Part shown: positions 24,233 through 35,998 of the stretch, one piece after another | How positions within the stretch are numbered: the stretch's first letter is position 1 | Layout of the letters: each line of letters starts with the position of its first letter | Assembly: GCA_031769625.1 (NCBI GenBank) | Contig: JAUIMM010000135.1 | Span: 4,158,001-4,222,000, forward strand | Length of the DNA: 64,000 bases | Direction of reading: 5' to 3' | DNA from: Taudactylus pleione | Taxonomy: Eukaryota > Chordata > Amphibia > Anura > Myobatrachidae | Notes under the pieces: model-generated | What the model was told of the DNA's origin: nothing | Seen by the model: the letters and a program-made list of their open reading frames with translations, nothing else | The model's database searches: none | Position numbers and translations under genes: made by a program

Positions 24233-25255
24233 TGGATGGACAGAGAACCCCTGGTTGGACAGAGCAGCCCCTTGCACTGGATGGACACAGAAATCCCTGG
24301 ATGGACACAGCAGCCCCTGCCCTGGATGGACACAGCAACCCCTGCCCTGGATGGACACAGCAACCCCTGCCCTAGATGGACACAACAACCCCTGGATGAA
24401 CACAGCAGCCCTTGGTTGGACACAACAGCCCCTGCCCCTGGTTGGACACAACAGCCCCTGCCCCTGATTGGACACAGCAGCCCCTGGATGGACACAGCAG
24501 CCCCCAGCCCTAGATGTACACAACAACCTCTGGATGGACACAGCAGCACCACTGCCCCTGGATGGATACAACAACTGCTGGATGGACACAGCAAGTCGTG
24601 GTTGGACACAGCAGCCCCTGCCCCTGGATGTACACATAAACCGCTGCCATAGATAGATACAACAATCCCTGGATGGATACAGCAGTCCCTGGTTTGACAC
24701 AGCAGCCCCTGCCCCTGGATGGACACAGCAGCCCCTGCCCTGGATGGACACAGCATGGACACCCTGCCCTAGATGGACACAACAACCCCTGGATGGACAC
24801 AGCAGCCACTGCCCCTGGATGGACACAGCAACCTCTAGATGGACACAGCAGCCCCTGCCCTAGATGGACACAGTAACCCCTAGATGGACACAGCAGCCAC
24901 TGCCCTAGATGGATACAACAACCCCTAGATGGACACAGTAGCCCCTGGTTGGACACAGCAGCCCCTGCCATAGATGGACACAGCAGCCCCTGGTTGGACA
25001 CAACAGCCCTTGCCCCTGGATGGACACAGCAGCCCCTGGATGGACACAGCAGCCCCTGGATGGACACAGCAGCCCCTGCCCCTGGATGGACACAGCAGCC
25101 CCTGCCCCTGGATGGACACAGCAGCCCCTGCCCCTGGATGGACACAGCAGCCCCTGGATGGACACAGCAACCCCTGGATGGACACAGCAACCCCTGGATT
25201 GACACAGCAGGCCCTGCCCTGGACAGATACAGCAGCTCTTGGATGGACACAGCAC
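24233..25255. repeat. 20-bp minisatellite (CCCCTGGATGGACACAGCAG)
   Basis: Dozens of units of CCCCTGGATGGACACAGCAG, some lengthened by CCCCTG insertions to 26 bp. Because 20 is not a multiple of three, the translation cycles through frames and gives long but meaningless open frames on both strands. The unit resembles the unique CCCCTATGGACAGCAGCAC sequence found at this place in the younger hAT copies, suggesting local expansion. Confidence 0.88.
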
Positions 25256-25286
25256 ACACATTTACTACACTCTCCACAGCCGGAGT

Positions 25287-25319
25287 GAAAATGGCGCCAA
25301 TTGTGGTGACTTTTATATA
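25287..25319 (-). promoter_or_regulatory. hAT promoter block, copy 1
   Basis: On the minus strand a TATATAA box (25313-25319) lies about 20 bases upstream of GGCGCCATTTTC (25287-25298). The same pair occurs in the three younger copies, so it is conserved despite the age of this copy. Confidence 0.65.
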
Positions 25320-25692
25320 ATCCAAAACCCGCGAGAATCCGACAGCGGGAGGAAGATGTTTTGCCTCGCTTTTAGATCCGGGTCAGGTGGGCAAACCCGA
25401 GCCGGGCTCGGTTCTCGTCTCAGATCTGCAAGTTCGGCTGGGTTCGGTTCTCTGAGAACCGGACCCGCTCATCTCCTTTAAAGCAGTGTATGACACAGGA
25501 GACGTATTAATCTACAGTACAATACCTAACACTTTAATAATACAGACAATTTTAGCAAAATATATTTTATCAAATGATCAAATGTGCAATTTCTGTACTG
25601 TCAGTATAGTGTATATAGAACAAATCCACCAACTGTGTGATGTCTATGATTATGGCACAATAGCTAAGTGCCTCTATGTTAGAAGGTATTCT

Positions 25693-26128
25693 CAGTGGCG
25701 TCCCGCCCCGCGGTGACACCTGGTGCGGGACACCTGGTGCGAGGAGGGATGCCTTGTGCGCGGCGAAGCCGCACCCCCTGAAAAGGGAGCGTGGCTTTAA
25801 AAGGAGGCGTGGCTTCATAAAGGGGGTGTGGCCTCGTGAACCGAATCTGGTCCCCCCTCCATGTATCGCTATGGAGTGGTGGGGGGTGCCGGAGGTGCGG
25901 GCACTGCAGGCTCTCTCACTGTGACAGGAACCGAGTGCTGCACTTAATTCTACAGTGCAGCACCCGGCTCTTGTCACTGAGGGGAAGCCTGCACCTTGGT
26001 GTCACCCCTCGGCGGGTGACACCCGGGTGCGGCCCGTACTGAGGGGAAGCCTGCACCTTGGTGTCACCCCTCGGCGGGTGACACCCGGGTGCGGCCCGCA
26101 CCCCTACACCCCCCTTGTGATGCCACTG
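25693..26128. mobile_element. hAT-type MITE, CAGTGGCGTC TIRs
   Basis: The left end is CAGTGGCGTCCC and the right end GATGCCACTG. The flanking octamers GGTATTCT and GCTATTCT match at 7 of 8 positions. A 60-bp segment starting GAGGGGAAGCCTGCACCTTG is tandemly duplicated (about 25979-26099). It is related to the element at 34968-35368. Confidence 0.8.
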
Positions 26129-27083
26129 GCTATTCTGAGTACGTCCCCATAGTGATCTAGTTGCTTATGCAGCCAATATAATTTCCATTGCACAGTTCAA
26201 GATTATGAATAGGGTGGTATAAGTATAGCACCCTAACAGGGCGGCAATGCGGGACCACTGGCTCTGGGAAGTAGAGCACTGTACAGAGCACCCAAGGATT
26301 TGCTGCTGGCAGCTCTCCTGGCTGCAGGCTGTCTGGTGTGTCCATGGGATGCCCTGGGTGGCTCTGCAATACATCACTGGCTGCAGATAGCATGCCTGGA
26401 GTGTCCATGAGATAAGAATAGTAACATTGGCTATTTGGTGATATATATATATATATATATATTAGGGGTGTGCACCGGCCACTTTTCGTGTTTTGTGTTT
26501 TGGTTTTGGATCTGGATCTTTCTTCATGTTTTTGATCTGGTTTGGTTTTGCCAAAACCACCCTTCCGTGTTTTGGGTTCTGGGTTTTGTGTTTTGGATCT
26601 GTATTTTTTTGAAAAAAAGCATAAAAACAGCTAAAATCACAGAATTTGTAGGTTTTTCTGCTCCTATGCTATTATTAACCTCAATAACCTTAATTTCCAC
26701 TCATTTCCAGTCTATTCTGAACACCTCACACCTCACAATAGTGTTTTTATGTCCAAAAGGTTGCACCGAGGTAGCTGGATGACTATGCTAAGCGACACGA
26801 GTGGGCGGCACAAACACGTGACCCATCTAGGCGTGAAACTGCAGTGGCAGACAGGATGGCAGTTTGAAAAACTAGGCCCCCAAACTGTACAAAAGAGGTG
26901 CAAGATGGAATTGTCCTTGGGCCCTCCCACCCACCCTTATGTTGTATAAACAGGACATGCACACTTTAACAAACCAATCATTTCAGCGCCAGGGTCTGCC
27001 ACACAACTGTGGCTGAAATGATTGGTTCGTTTGGGCCCCCACAAAACAAGCTGGCAATTAATCTGTCCCTGCACAAACTGGCT

Positions 27084-28670
27084 CTACGGAGGCAAGATGT
27101 CATCCTCATCCTCCTCATCCACCGATTCCTCACCCTCTTCAGTGTGTACATCCTCATCCTCACAGAGTATTAATTCGTCCCCGCTGGAACCACAGGTCCC
27201 TCTGTATGTTCTGGAGGCTGGTCTCCCTGGAAGAGTTGATAATTCATTTTATGAACATCATCTTCTCCACATTTTGTGGAAGCAACCTCCTACGCCTTTC
27301 GCTGACAAGGTTCCCGGCTGCACTAAACACTCATTCGGAGTACACACTGGAGGGGGGGCAACTCAGGTAAAATAGAGCCAGTTTGTACAGGGACCTCCAA
27401 ATTGCTTCTTTTTCCTGCCAGTACAGGTACGGACTGTCTGACATGCCTACTTGGATGCTGTCACCGATGTAATCCTTTAACAGACAGATGCACGCTTGTC
27501 GCTGCTGCTTTGAGGATGCAAGTGCGGCTACAGCCCACACAATTCACAAAGACAGAAAAAAAAAAGAATATTTTTATTGTTTGTGGAGCGCACTTTGAGG
27601 GTTACACCACCCTTTAACAGACAGACGCACGCTTGTCGCTGCTGCTTTGAGGATGCAAGTGCGGCTACAGCCCACACAATTCACAAAGACAGAAAAAAGA
27701 AGAAGAATATTTTTATTGTTTGTGTAGCACACTTTGAGGGTGTCACCACCCTTTAACAGACAGACGCACGCTTGTCGCTGCTGCTTTAAGGATGCAGGTG
27801 CGGCTACAGCCCACACAATTCACAAAGACAGAAAAAAAAGAACAATATTTTAATTGTTTGTGTAGCACACTTTGAGGGTGTCACCACCCTTTAACAGACA
27901 GACGCACGCTTGTCGCTGCTGCTTTGAGGACAGTATCATATGCAGTGACAGTAGACTTGTCAGAAATTGTTGGCACGTCCTTCAGTCTGGACCAGATGTC
28001 CAAACCAGCCCTTGACTTATGACACAGGCGCACACTTGGCGCTGCTACTATGTTGATGCACGTGCGGCTACATCGCACACAAGTCACAAACACATTAAAA
28101 AAATAGTTTTTTATTTTTTGGAGCACTTTGAGGGTTATACCACCCTTTAACAGACAGACGCACGCTTGTCGCTGCTGCTTTGAGGATGCAAGTGTGGCTA
28201 CAGCCCACACAATTCACAAAGACAGAAAAAAAAAGAACAATATTTTTATTGTTTGTGTAGCACACTTTGAGGGTGTCACCACCCTTTAACAGACAGATGC
28301 ACGCTTCTCGCTGCTGCTTTGAGGATGCAGGTGGAATCTAGATGGGATTTGGAACCGGGGACACACTACCTCCATCAATTGTCTAAATACCACTGCACTA
28401 ATGGCGGATACCGGACGCACGTCTAACACCAACATAGCAGTCAAGGCCTCAGTTATACGTTTTGCTTCAGGATGACTGCTGTCGTACTTCATCCTCATCG
28501 CTAGGGACTGTTGTTTTGTTGTTTTTTGTCAATTGTTTAGTAAAAGTAGTGATGTTCCTACTTCCTCTCTGGGATGATGAACAACTCCCAGCAGCAGCAA
28601 TAGCACTAGGAGGAAGTGGTTCTTGATCTTTCCCTATTTTATTTTTATCGGAGAAAGTTTGGTCCTCCAT
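27084..28670 (-). pseudogene. hAT transposase fragments split by repeat units
   Basis: In minus-strand order the region keeps the N-terminus (MEDQTFSDKNKIGKDQEPLP, 28670-28610) and a piece around SQRGSRNITTFTKQLT. It then keeps MKYDSSHPEAKRITEALTAM to RFQIPSRFH (28490-28325), a LDIWSRLKD...TAYDTV piece (about 28005-27935), the DYIGDSIQVGMSDSPYLYWQ to SSVYSE piece (27475-27331) and the acidic tail. The BED finger and most of the catalytic core are absent. Between the fragments are about 140-bp units homologous to the leader array. The product cannot be an active transposase. Confidence 0.85.
27465..28330. repeat. About 140-bp repeat units inside the transposase region
   Basis: Units carry CTTTAACAGACAGACGCACG, GCTGCTTTGAGGATGCAAGT and ACAATTCACAAAGACAG. 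They are homologous to the 160-bp leader unit but lack its GGTCAAGCCAGCCGGCCC segment. At least five are interspersed with transposase pieces. Confidence 0.82.
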
Positions 28671-28680
28671 TTATGTTATA

Positions 28681-31600
28681 TTGATATATACGTGCGGCTA
28701 AAGCGCACACAAACACAGAAAATATTTTTTTATTTATGCTGAAGAAATGAGCCAGCCGGCTCTTTACTTATGGGACACAGGCGCACGCTTGGCGCTGCTC
28801 CTTTGTTGATGCACGTGCAGCCACAGTGCACACAAGTCACAAACACAGAAAATATTTTTCTTTTTGGTTTGGAGTGTACTTTGGGGGTTACAGCACCATT
28901 TAACGGTCAAGCCAGCCGGCCCTTAACTTATGACACAGGCGCACGCTTGGCATTACTTTGTTGATGCACGTGCGGCTGCTGCGCACACAATTCACAAACA
29001 CAGAAAATAATTTTTTTTTTGGTTTGGACTGGAGTGTACTTTGGGGGTTACAGCACCCTTTAACGGTCAAGCCAGCCGGCCCTTTACTTATGACACAGGC
29101 GCACGCTTGGCACTACTTTGTTGATGCACGTGCGGCTACTGCGCCCACAATTCACAAACACAGAAAATAATTTTTTTTTGGTTTGGACTGGAGTGTACTT
29201 TGGGGGTTACAGCACCCTTTAACGGTCAAGCCAGCCGGCCCTTTACTTATGACACAGGCGCACGCTTGGCACTACTTTGTTGATGCACGTGCGGCTACTG
29301 CGCACACAATTCACAAACACAGAAAATAATTTTTTTTTTGGTTTGGACTGGAGTGTACTTTGGGGGTTACAGCACTCTTTAATGGTCAAGCCAGCCGGCC
29401 CTTTACTTATGACACAGGCGCACGCTTGGCACTACTTTGTTGATGCACGTGCGGCTACTGCGCACACAATTCACAAACACAGAAAATAATTTTTTTCTTG
29501 GTTTGGACTGGAGTGTACTTTGGGGGTTACAGCACCCTTTAACGGTCAAGCCAGCCGGCCCTTTACTTATGACACAGGCGCACGCTTGGCACTACTTTGT
29601 TGATGCACGTGCGGCTACTGCGCACACAATTCACAAACACAGAAAATATTTTTTTTTTGGTTTGGACTGGAGTGTACTTTGGGGGTTACAGCACCCTTTA
29701 ATGGTCAAGCCAGCCGGCCCTTTACTTATGACACAGGCGCACGCTTGGCACTACTTTGTTGATGCACGTGCGGCTACTGCGCACACAATTCACAAACACA
29801 GAAAATAATTTATTTTTTGGTTTGGACTGGAGTGTACTTTCGGGGGTTACAGCACCCTTAACGGTCAAGCCAGCCTGCCCTTTACTTATGACACAGGCGC
29901 ACGCTTGGCACTACTTTGTTGATGCACGTGCGGCTACTGCGCACACAATTCACAAACACAGAAAATAATTTTTTCTTTGGTTTGGACTGGAGTGTACTTT
30001 CGGGGGTTACAGCACCCTTAACGGTCAAGCCAGCCGGCCCTTTACTTATGACACAGGCGCACGCTTGGCACTACTTTGTTGATGCACGTGCGGCTACTGC
30101 GCACACAATTCACAAACACAGAAAATATATAATTTTTTTTTTGGTTTGGACTGGAGTGTACTTTCGGGGGTTACAGCACCCTTTAACGGTCAAGCCAGCC
30201 GGCCCTTTACTTATGACACAGGCGCACGCTTGGCACTACTTTGTTGATGCACGTGCTGCTACTGCGCACACAATTCACAAACACAGAAAATAATTTTTTT
30301 TTTGGTTTGGACTGGAGTGTACTTTGGGGGTTACAGCACTCTTTAACGGTCAAGCCAGCCGGCCCTTTACTTATGACACAGGCGCACGCTTGGCACTACT
30401 TTGTTGATGCACGTGCGGCTACTGCGCACACAATTCACAAACACAGAAAATAATTTTTTTTTTGGTTTGGACTGGAGTGTACTTTCGGGGGTTACAGCAC
30501 CCTTAACGGTCAAGCCAGCCGGCCCTTTACTTATGACACAGGCGCACGCTTGGCACTACTTTGTTGATGCACGTGCGGCTACTGCGCACACAATTCACAA
30601 ACACAGAAAATATATAATTTTTTTTTTGGTTTGGACTGGAGTGTACTTTCGGGGGTTACAGCACCCTTTAATGGTCAAGCCAGCCGGCCCTTTACTTATG
30701 ACACAGGCGCACGCTTGGCACTACTTTGTTGATGCACGTGCGGCTACTGCGCACACAATTCACAAACACAGAAAATAATTTTTTTTTGGTTTGGACTGGA
30801 GTGTACTTTGGGGGTTACAGCACCCTTTAACGGTCAAGCCAGCCGGCCCTTTACTTATGACACAGGCGCACGCTTGGCACTACTTTGTTGATGCACGTGC
30901 GGCTACTGCGCACACAATTCACAAACACAGAAACATTTTTTTTTTTTGGTTTGGACTGGAGTGTACTTTGGGGGTTACAGCACCCTTTAACGGTCAAGCC
31001 AGCCGGCCCTTTTCTTATGACACAGGCGCACGCTTGGCACTACTTTGTTGATGCACGTGCAGCTACTGCGCACACAATTCACAAATACAGAAAATAATTT
31101 TTTTTTTGGTTTGGACTGGAGTGTACTTTCGGGGGTTACAGCACCCTTAACGGTCAAGCCAGCCGGCCCTTTACTTATGACACAGGCGCACGCTTGGCAC
31201 TACTTTGTTGATGCACGTGCGGCTACTGCGCACACAATTCACAAACACAGAAAATATATAATTTTTTTTTTGGTTTGGACTGGAGTGTACTTTCGGGGGT
31301 TACAGCACCCTTTAACGGTCAAGCCAGCCGGCCCTTTACTTATGACACAGGCGCACGCTTGCCACTACTTTGTTGATGCACGTGCGGCTACTGCGCACAC
31401 AATTCACAAACACAGAAAATAATTTTTTTTTTGGTTTGGACTGGAGTGTACTTTCGGGGGTTACAGCACCCTTTAACGGTCAAGCCAGCTGGCCCTTTAC
31501 TTATGACACAGGCGCACGCTTGGCACTACTTTGTTGATGCACGTGCGGCTACTGCGCACACAATTCACAAACACAGAAAATAATTTTTTTTTTGGTTTGG

Positions 31601-31726
31601 ACTGGAGTGTACTTTCGGTCAAGCCAGCCGGCCCTTTACTTATGACACAGGCGCACGCTTGGCACTACTTTGTTGATGCACGTGCGGCTACTGCGCACAC
31701 AATTCACAAACACAGAAAATATATCA
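28681..31726. repeat. 160-bp leader array, 19 units (hAT copy 2)
   Basis: Units share GGCGCACGCTTGGCACTACT, a palindromic GCACGTGC, CACACAATTCACAAACACAG, a T-run with GGTTTGGACTGGAGTGTAC, and GTCAAGCCAGCCGGCCCTTT. Nineteen CACGTG-bearing units can be counted, from about 28811 to 31678, mostly 159-165 bp apart. The array lies between the promoter at the right end and the transposase start. Confidence 0.92.
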
Positions 31727-32045
31727 TTTTTTTAGCACTTGGGGGGAGCACCCCTGATGGACAGAGCACCCCCTGGACAACACTACAGCACCCCTTTAGG
31801 ACTGGGACACTGCACAGGACTTTGGAGTGGACACAGCCCCTATGGAGAACTGACTGCACAACACAGTCCAGCCAGCCCCTATGGACTTTGAAGCAGTGGA
31901 CACAGCCCCTATTAACAACAGCAGCACAGCACAACACAGCCAGCCCCTATGGACTTTGAAGTAGTGGACAACAGCAGCACTACACTACACTACACTACAC
32001 AGCCCTAACTCCCACCCTCCCTCTTCACTGTCCACAGCCGAGTGA

Positions 32046-32076
32046 GAAAATGGCGCCGACGCGGGTACCTTATATA
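32046..32076 (-). promoter_or_regulatory. hAT promoter block, copy 2
   Basis: TATATAA on the minus strand (32070-32076), followed downstream by GGCGCCATTTTC (32046-32057), a YY1-like motif at the expected start-site distance. Identical to copy 3. Confidence 0.65.
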
Positions 32077-32236
32077 GGATCCAAAACCCGCGAGACTCGG
32101 AAGGCGGGATGATGACGTTTTGCCTCGATTTCAGATCCGAGTCAGGCGGGAAAAGTCAAGCCTGACTCGGATCGGACTCGGATCGGGTGGGCTCGGGGGG
32201 GTTCGGATTTCAGAAATCCGAACCCGCTCACCCCTA

Positions 32237-32650
32237 ATATATATATATAGATTGCTAGTTACTGTGTGCTTATATGCAATACTGTAATAATTAGAGTTGT
32301 GCGTGGACCCCGGTGTTTTGATTTTGCCAAAACCACCCGCAATTCTTTTGGCTTTGGATTTTTTTTTAAATTTATAAAAACAACTACCCGGGTCCCATGC
32401 ACTGCATAGGGAGAGTCGACGCTTAGAGATGATCTCATCCAACCTGGGTCATGCCTAAAATAAGCTGAATGGTGGCTGTGGAGCAGTCACCTCCTACTTT
32501 TTATGACCTCACAAGTTTAGCAGGGGGGACCTGGGTTCAGTGTGAATGGGGCTGACCCAGGAATAACCCGGGTCAAAGGTGCAGTGTAAATGGGATCTGA
32601 CCTGGGTTGGCACCATGTCCAGGTCAGACTCGGTTTTAGGTGAAAAATGG
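32237..32650. repeat. hAT end fragment and GC-rich repeat
   Basis: At 32293-32380 TTAGAGTTGTGCGTGGACCC and TTTTGCCAAAACCACCC form a diverged terminus of the same hAT group. From 32385 a second repeat with ACCCGGGT and GACCTGGGTT words follows. No gene. Confidence 0.5.
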
Positions 32651-32651
32651 A

Positions 32652-32938
32652 TATTAGAGATGTGCTTGGACACCCTCAAGTGTTTTCGGTTGGATTCAGT
32701 TGGGATTGCTTAAAAATTTATGAAAATTGATACAAAGATTGATATAAAACTATAATAAAATCAATAAAACTGCCAAAATAATGTAATTTGGACCAGTTTA
32801 CATGTAATCCTAAATCCAAGTTCCGAACTGAATGCAGAACCGAACCTTAAAGTGATTCTGAACAAGGACTCGAATCGACTAGGAATCCCTAAGTTCTGGA
32901 GTGTTCATATTTCAGGAAGACCGAACTGCACATCTCTA
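32652..32938. mobile_element. Short element with TTAGAGATGTGC ends
   Basis: TTAGAGATGTGCTTGGACACC at the left (arm up to the final base) and GCACATCTCTAA at the right form inverted ends. The interior is AT-rich, like hAT subterminal sequence, and lacks coding capacity. No clear target duplication. Confidence 0.55.
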
Positions 32939-32977
32939 ATAACAACATTTAATTGTGTTCATAATATATTGTATTGC

Positions 32978-33399
32978 GCGGGATGTACTAAGAATCGCAT
33001 ATGCGATGCGGTAAATCCCGCCTGTCTTTGGCTACATACCGCAGTTGATTACAGTGGTATGTACCTAGAATATCGCAAAGGACAGCTCTCTCGATAAAGC
33101 TGTCCTTTACGATGGCTCCAGAGAGAGGGACTTCCGGGTTTAACACCCAAAAGTCCCTCTGGCATCCTTCTGTGCATGCAGGGGAGATGATAGGTGGGAT
33201 CCGATTGGATCTGTCTCAGGAGAGGCGTCCCAAAAAGAAGCCCATAGGTTTCTATTGGGTAACGCCACCTGTAGATCGTATTACCCATGGGGACGAAGCA
33301 ATTCCGGTGTTTAGTCCATATGGGGTATGCGGTAAAACCCCTGAATACAGAATTTTCTGGGGCTTTACCGCATTTTCCCCTTTAGTACATCCCGCCCAT
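32978..33399. mobile_element. MITE with GCGGGATGTACTAA TIRs
   Basis: The left end GCGGGATGTACTAAGAATCG and right end TTTAGTACATCCCGC are inverted. Subterminal GCGGTAAA/TTTACCGC also pair. The interior holds the hairpin AAAGGACAGCTC / AAGCTGTCCTTT. Non-coding. Confidence 0.72.
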
Positions 33400-33759
33400 T
33401 ATGTTCAACACAATCTATTCTCCAATAAACTAGAATAAAAACAGATATTCCTGTCTTAGAACTAGTAGAATATGTAGGGCAAAGGATAAAATTAATTAGT
33501 ATAAACATATGAAAAACAAGATGGAATCTATAAGTTTAAAGTAACCCTTTTGTATTCAATCATACATAATTATTTTGTTTATTTTCCATTTTTATAATGA
33601 CACAAATCAGACATGGATTGTTTAATTACTAAGGATAAATAGGTAATGTAGGTAATAGTGTAGGTCCCTATCTCCTGTGTTTTGGATAGCATTTAAGTCC
33701 ATCCCTCGTGATTTCAGGTGCTGTGAGGTGGGTAAAATTGACTAGTAATGACTTGAAAT
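33400..33759. other. Intron 2 spacer, nothing recognised
   Basis: AT-rich sequence between two elements; no domain, exon or repeat terminus is visible. Confidence 0.4.
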
Positions 33760-34190
33760 CTGTGGCGTAACTAAGGGGGGTTGAGCAGGGCTGTCAGACC
33801 CAGCGGCAAGGGGGGGTGCGCACCAAGCGTCTGCTGTCTGGGTCAGTATGGTCCATGGCACTACACAGTAAAACAAACACACTGCCACTGGCACTGGGTA
33901 GTACATTGACTGATAGTGAGTGTTCTACTCACTGGCGGTGTGTTTGTTTTAGCAGTCAATAAGAGTCAGACAGATTATTATTGACTGCTGCACCCAGTGC
34001 CGGTGTCAGGCTGGAGCTCACTCATGAGCTCCGCCTTCCGGCTACTGCAGTGTGTGAAGGGAAAGACGTCATGAAGTCTCTCCCATAGTGCCGAGCGGGA
34101 GAAGTGGATGGTGGCAGGCTCAGGAGTGGGGATTTGGGTAAGTATAGTTTTGTGTTCTGTGTGTCTGTGTATTTTATGTTTTATGTTTAA

Positions 34191-35620
34191 GGAGCACTAT
34201 GGTGGGCACTGCATAAGGGACCCTACTGGAGGCACTTCATAAGGGGCATTACTACTGGGGGCACTGCATAAGGGACACTATTATTGGGGGCACTGCTACT
34301 GGGGGCATTGCATAAGGGGCACTACTGGGGCACTGCATAAGAGGCACTACTACATGTGGTACTGCATAATGGGCACTACTACAGGGTGCATTGCATAAGG
34401 GGCATTACTTTAGCGGGCATTGCATAAGGGGCACTACTACTGGGGGCATTGAATAAGGGGCACTACTATTGGGGGCATTGCATAAAGGGGCACTACTACT
34501 GGGAGAATTGCATAAGCGGCACTACTACTGGGAGAACTGCATAAAGGGCACTACTACTGGGGCACTGCATAAAGGGCACTACTACTGAGGGCACTGAATA
34601 AGGGGCACTACCATTGGGGGCACTGCATAAGGGACACTACTACTGGGAGCATTGCCTAAGCGGCACTACTACTGGGAGAACTGCATAAATGGCACTACTA
34701 CAGGGGCACTGCATAAAGGGCACTACTACTGGGGGCATTGCATAAGGGGCACTGCTACTGGGGGCATTGCATAAGGGGCACTGCTACTGAGGACATTGCA
34801 TAAGAGGAACTACTACTAGGGGCATTGTATAAGGGGCACTACTATTGGGGTCACTGCATAAGGGGCACTGCTACTGGAGGCACTGCATAAAGGGCACTAC
34901 TACTGGGGGCATTGCATAAGGGGCACTGCTACTGAGGACATTGCATAAGAGGAACTACTACTAGGGGCAGTGGCGTCACAAGGTGGGTGCGTGGGGTGCG
35001 GCCCGCACCCGGGTGTCACCCGCCGAGGGGTGACACCAAGGTGCAGGCTCCCCCTCGGTGACGGGAGCCGGGTGCTGCACTATAGCATTAAGTGCAGCAC
35101 TCGGCTCCTGTCAGTGAGGGAGCCGGCACTGTCCATGCCCGCACCTCCTGCACCCCCCACCCCATTGATACATAATGTATTATTCCTTTTTTTTTACCGC
35201 GGCCACGGCAGGGTAAGTGCTGTGAGGCCACGCCCCTCCCGAAGGTCCGATATGTGAGACCACGCCCCGACACCCCCCCACCCGAAGACCACGCCCCCAT
35301 TTTGGCAGTTGCGACGCGTATGGTGTCCCTCCCCGCACCGGGTGTCACTGCGGGGAGGGACGCCACTGACTAGGGGCATTGTATAAGGGGTACTACTATT
35401 GGGGTCACTGCATAAGGTGCACTTCTACTGGAGGCACTGCATAAGGGGCATTGCTACTGGGGACACTGCATAAGGGGCACTGCTATAGGGGGCATTGCAT
35501 AAGGGTCACTGCTACTGGGGGCATTGCATAAGGAGCACTGTTACTGGGGACAATGCATAAGGGACACTACTACAGTGGGCAATGCATAAGAAGCACTACT
35601 TCTAGGGGCACTGCATAAGG
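34191..35620. repeat. 29-32-bp minisatellite split by a MITE
   Basis: The unit is approximately GGGCATTGCATAAGGGGCAC followed by TACTACTGG. Several dozen units run to 34967 and resume at 35377. They are degenerate and vary in spacing. Confidence 0.88.
34968..35368. mobile_element. hAT-type MITE, CAGTGGCGTC TIRs, TSD ACTAGGGG
   Basis: The left end CAGTGGCGTCAC pairs with the right end GACGCCACTG. ACTAGGGG occurs on both sides (34960-34967, 35369-35376). Because the host is itself repetitive, the octamer could match by chance, but the TIRs agree with those of 25693-26128. Confidence 0.82.
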
Positions 35621-35754
35621 GGCCCCATTTTTCAGTTGCCATGCCTCTTGTGACCACAACCACTTTTTGGAGTGAGCACACTTGGGGGGGGGGGGGCATT
35701 TTTCATCTTGCCATGGGTGCCAAAGGACCCTAGTTAAGCCACTGCTTGAAATTA

Positions 35755-35945
35755 AATGTATTGTACTGTATTATTTGCTAAAGGAGCCAAAACAGGTCCA
35801 AGTTACCTGATTTTAGCTGTTTTTTTTTTTTTTTTATAAATTTTTAAAGAAATTCAAAACTAAACCTGAAAAGACTCAAAACACTTGAGGGTGGTTTTGG
35901 CAAAACCCAAACCAAAACATGTGGGTCCACACACATCTCTAATGT
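35755..35945 (-). repeat. hAT terminal fragment
   Basis: Read in reverse, TTAGAGATGTGTGTGGACCC is followed by TTTTGGTTTGGGTTTTGCC, a diverged end of the TAGGGGTGTGCACCGG hAT family. No second end is seen. Confidence 0.55.
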
Positions 35946-35998
35946 GTACAGACACCAACAGTAAGTGTTTTTGAATTAGACAATATGTGATATAGGGT

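Larger units (their letters stand above)
20656..25475 (-). mobile_element. Old hAT transposon, copy 1, 8-bp TSD CTTTAAAG
   Basis: The left end TAGAAATGTGCGCCGACCCC is a diverged form of the TAGGGGTGTGCACCGGCC terminus of the younger copies. The right end is ACCCGCTCATCTC. Identical octamers CTTTAAAG flank it (20648-20655, 25476-25483), as expected for hAT insertion. It contains transposase remnants on both strands, two different tandem arrays and the conserved promoter block near the right end. Divergence and stops show that it is the oldest of the four copies. The strand given is that of the original transposase. Confidence 0.88.
26463..32236 (-). mobile_element. hAT transposon, copy 2 (decayed, array-rich), TSD ATATATAT
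   Basis: The ends are TAGGGGTGTGCACCGGCC and ACCCGCTCACCCCTA, with ATATATAT on both sides because it landed in an (AT)n tract. Terminal regions are nearly identical to copy 3 (36562-42616), so insertion is recent. The interior is mostly repeat array, and the transposase is reduced to fragments. It is oriented antisense to the MS4A-type gene. Confidence 0.92.
33760..35744. mobile_element. hAT-type non-autonomous element carrying a minisatellite, TSD CTTGAAAT
   Basis: The left end CTGTGGCGTAACTAAGG and right end CCTAGTTAAGCCACTG are inverted. Identical octamers CTTGAAAT flank it (33752-33759, 35745-35752). The interior carries a long 29-32-bp minisatellite. A second hAT-type MITE (34968-35368) is inserted in that array. 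No transposase is encoded. Confidence 0.85.

Noticed and set aside
24097..25325. Long open frames on both strands with repeated CCVHPG / MDTAAPGW-type peptides
   Set aside because: They are translations of a 20-bp minisatellite that cycles through frames, with no start context, domain or splice support.
28958..31422. Many 70-125 aa frames containing TQAHAWHYFVDARAATAHTIH
   Set aside because: They are the 160-bp hAT leader repeat translated. Units of differing length break the frame, and the real gene of the element is on the other strand.
28681..31726. CRISPR-like array
   Set aside because: Units are contiguous and homogeneous over their whole 160 bp, with no unique spacers, and the context is a eukaryotic transposon.
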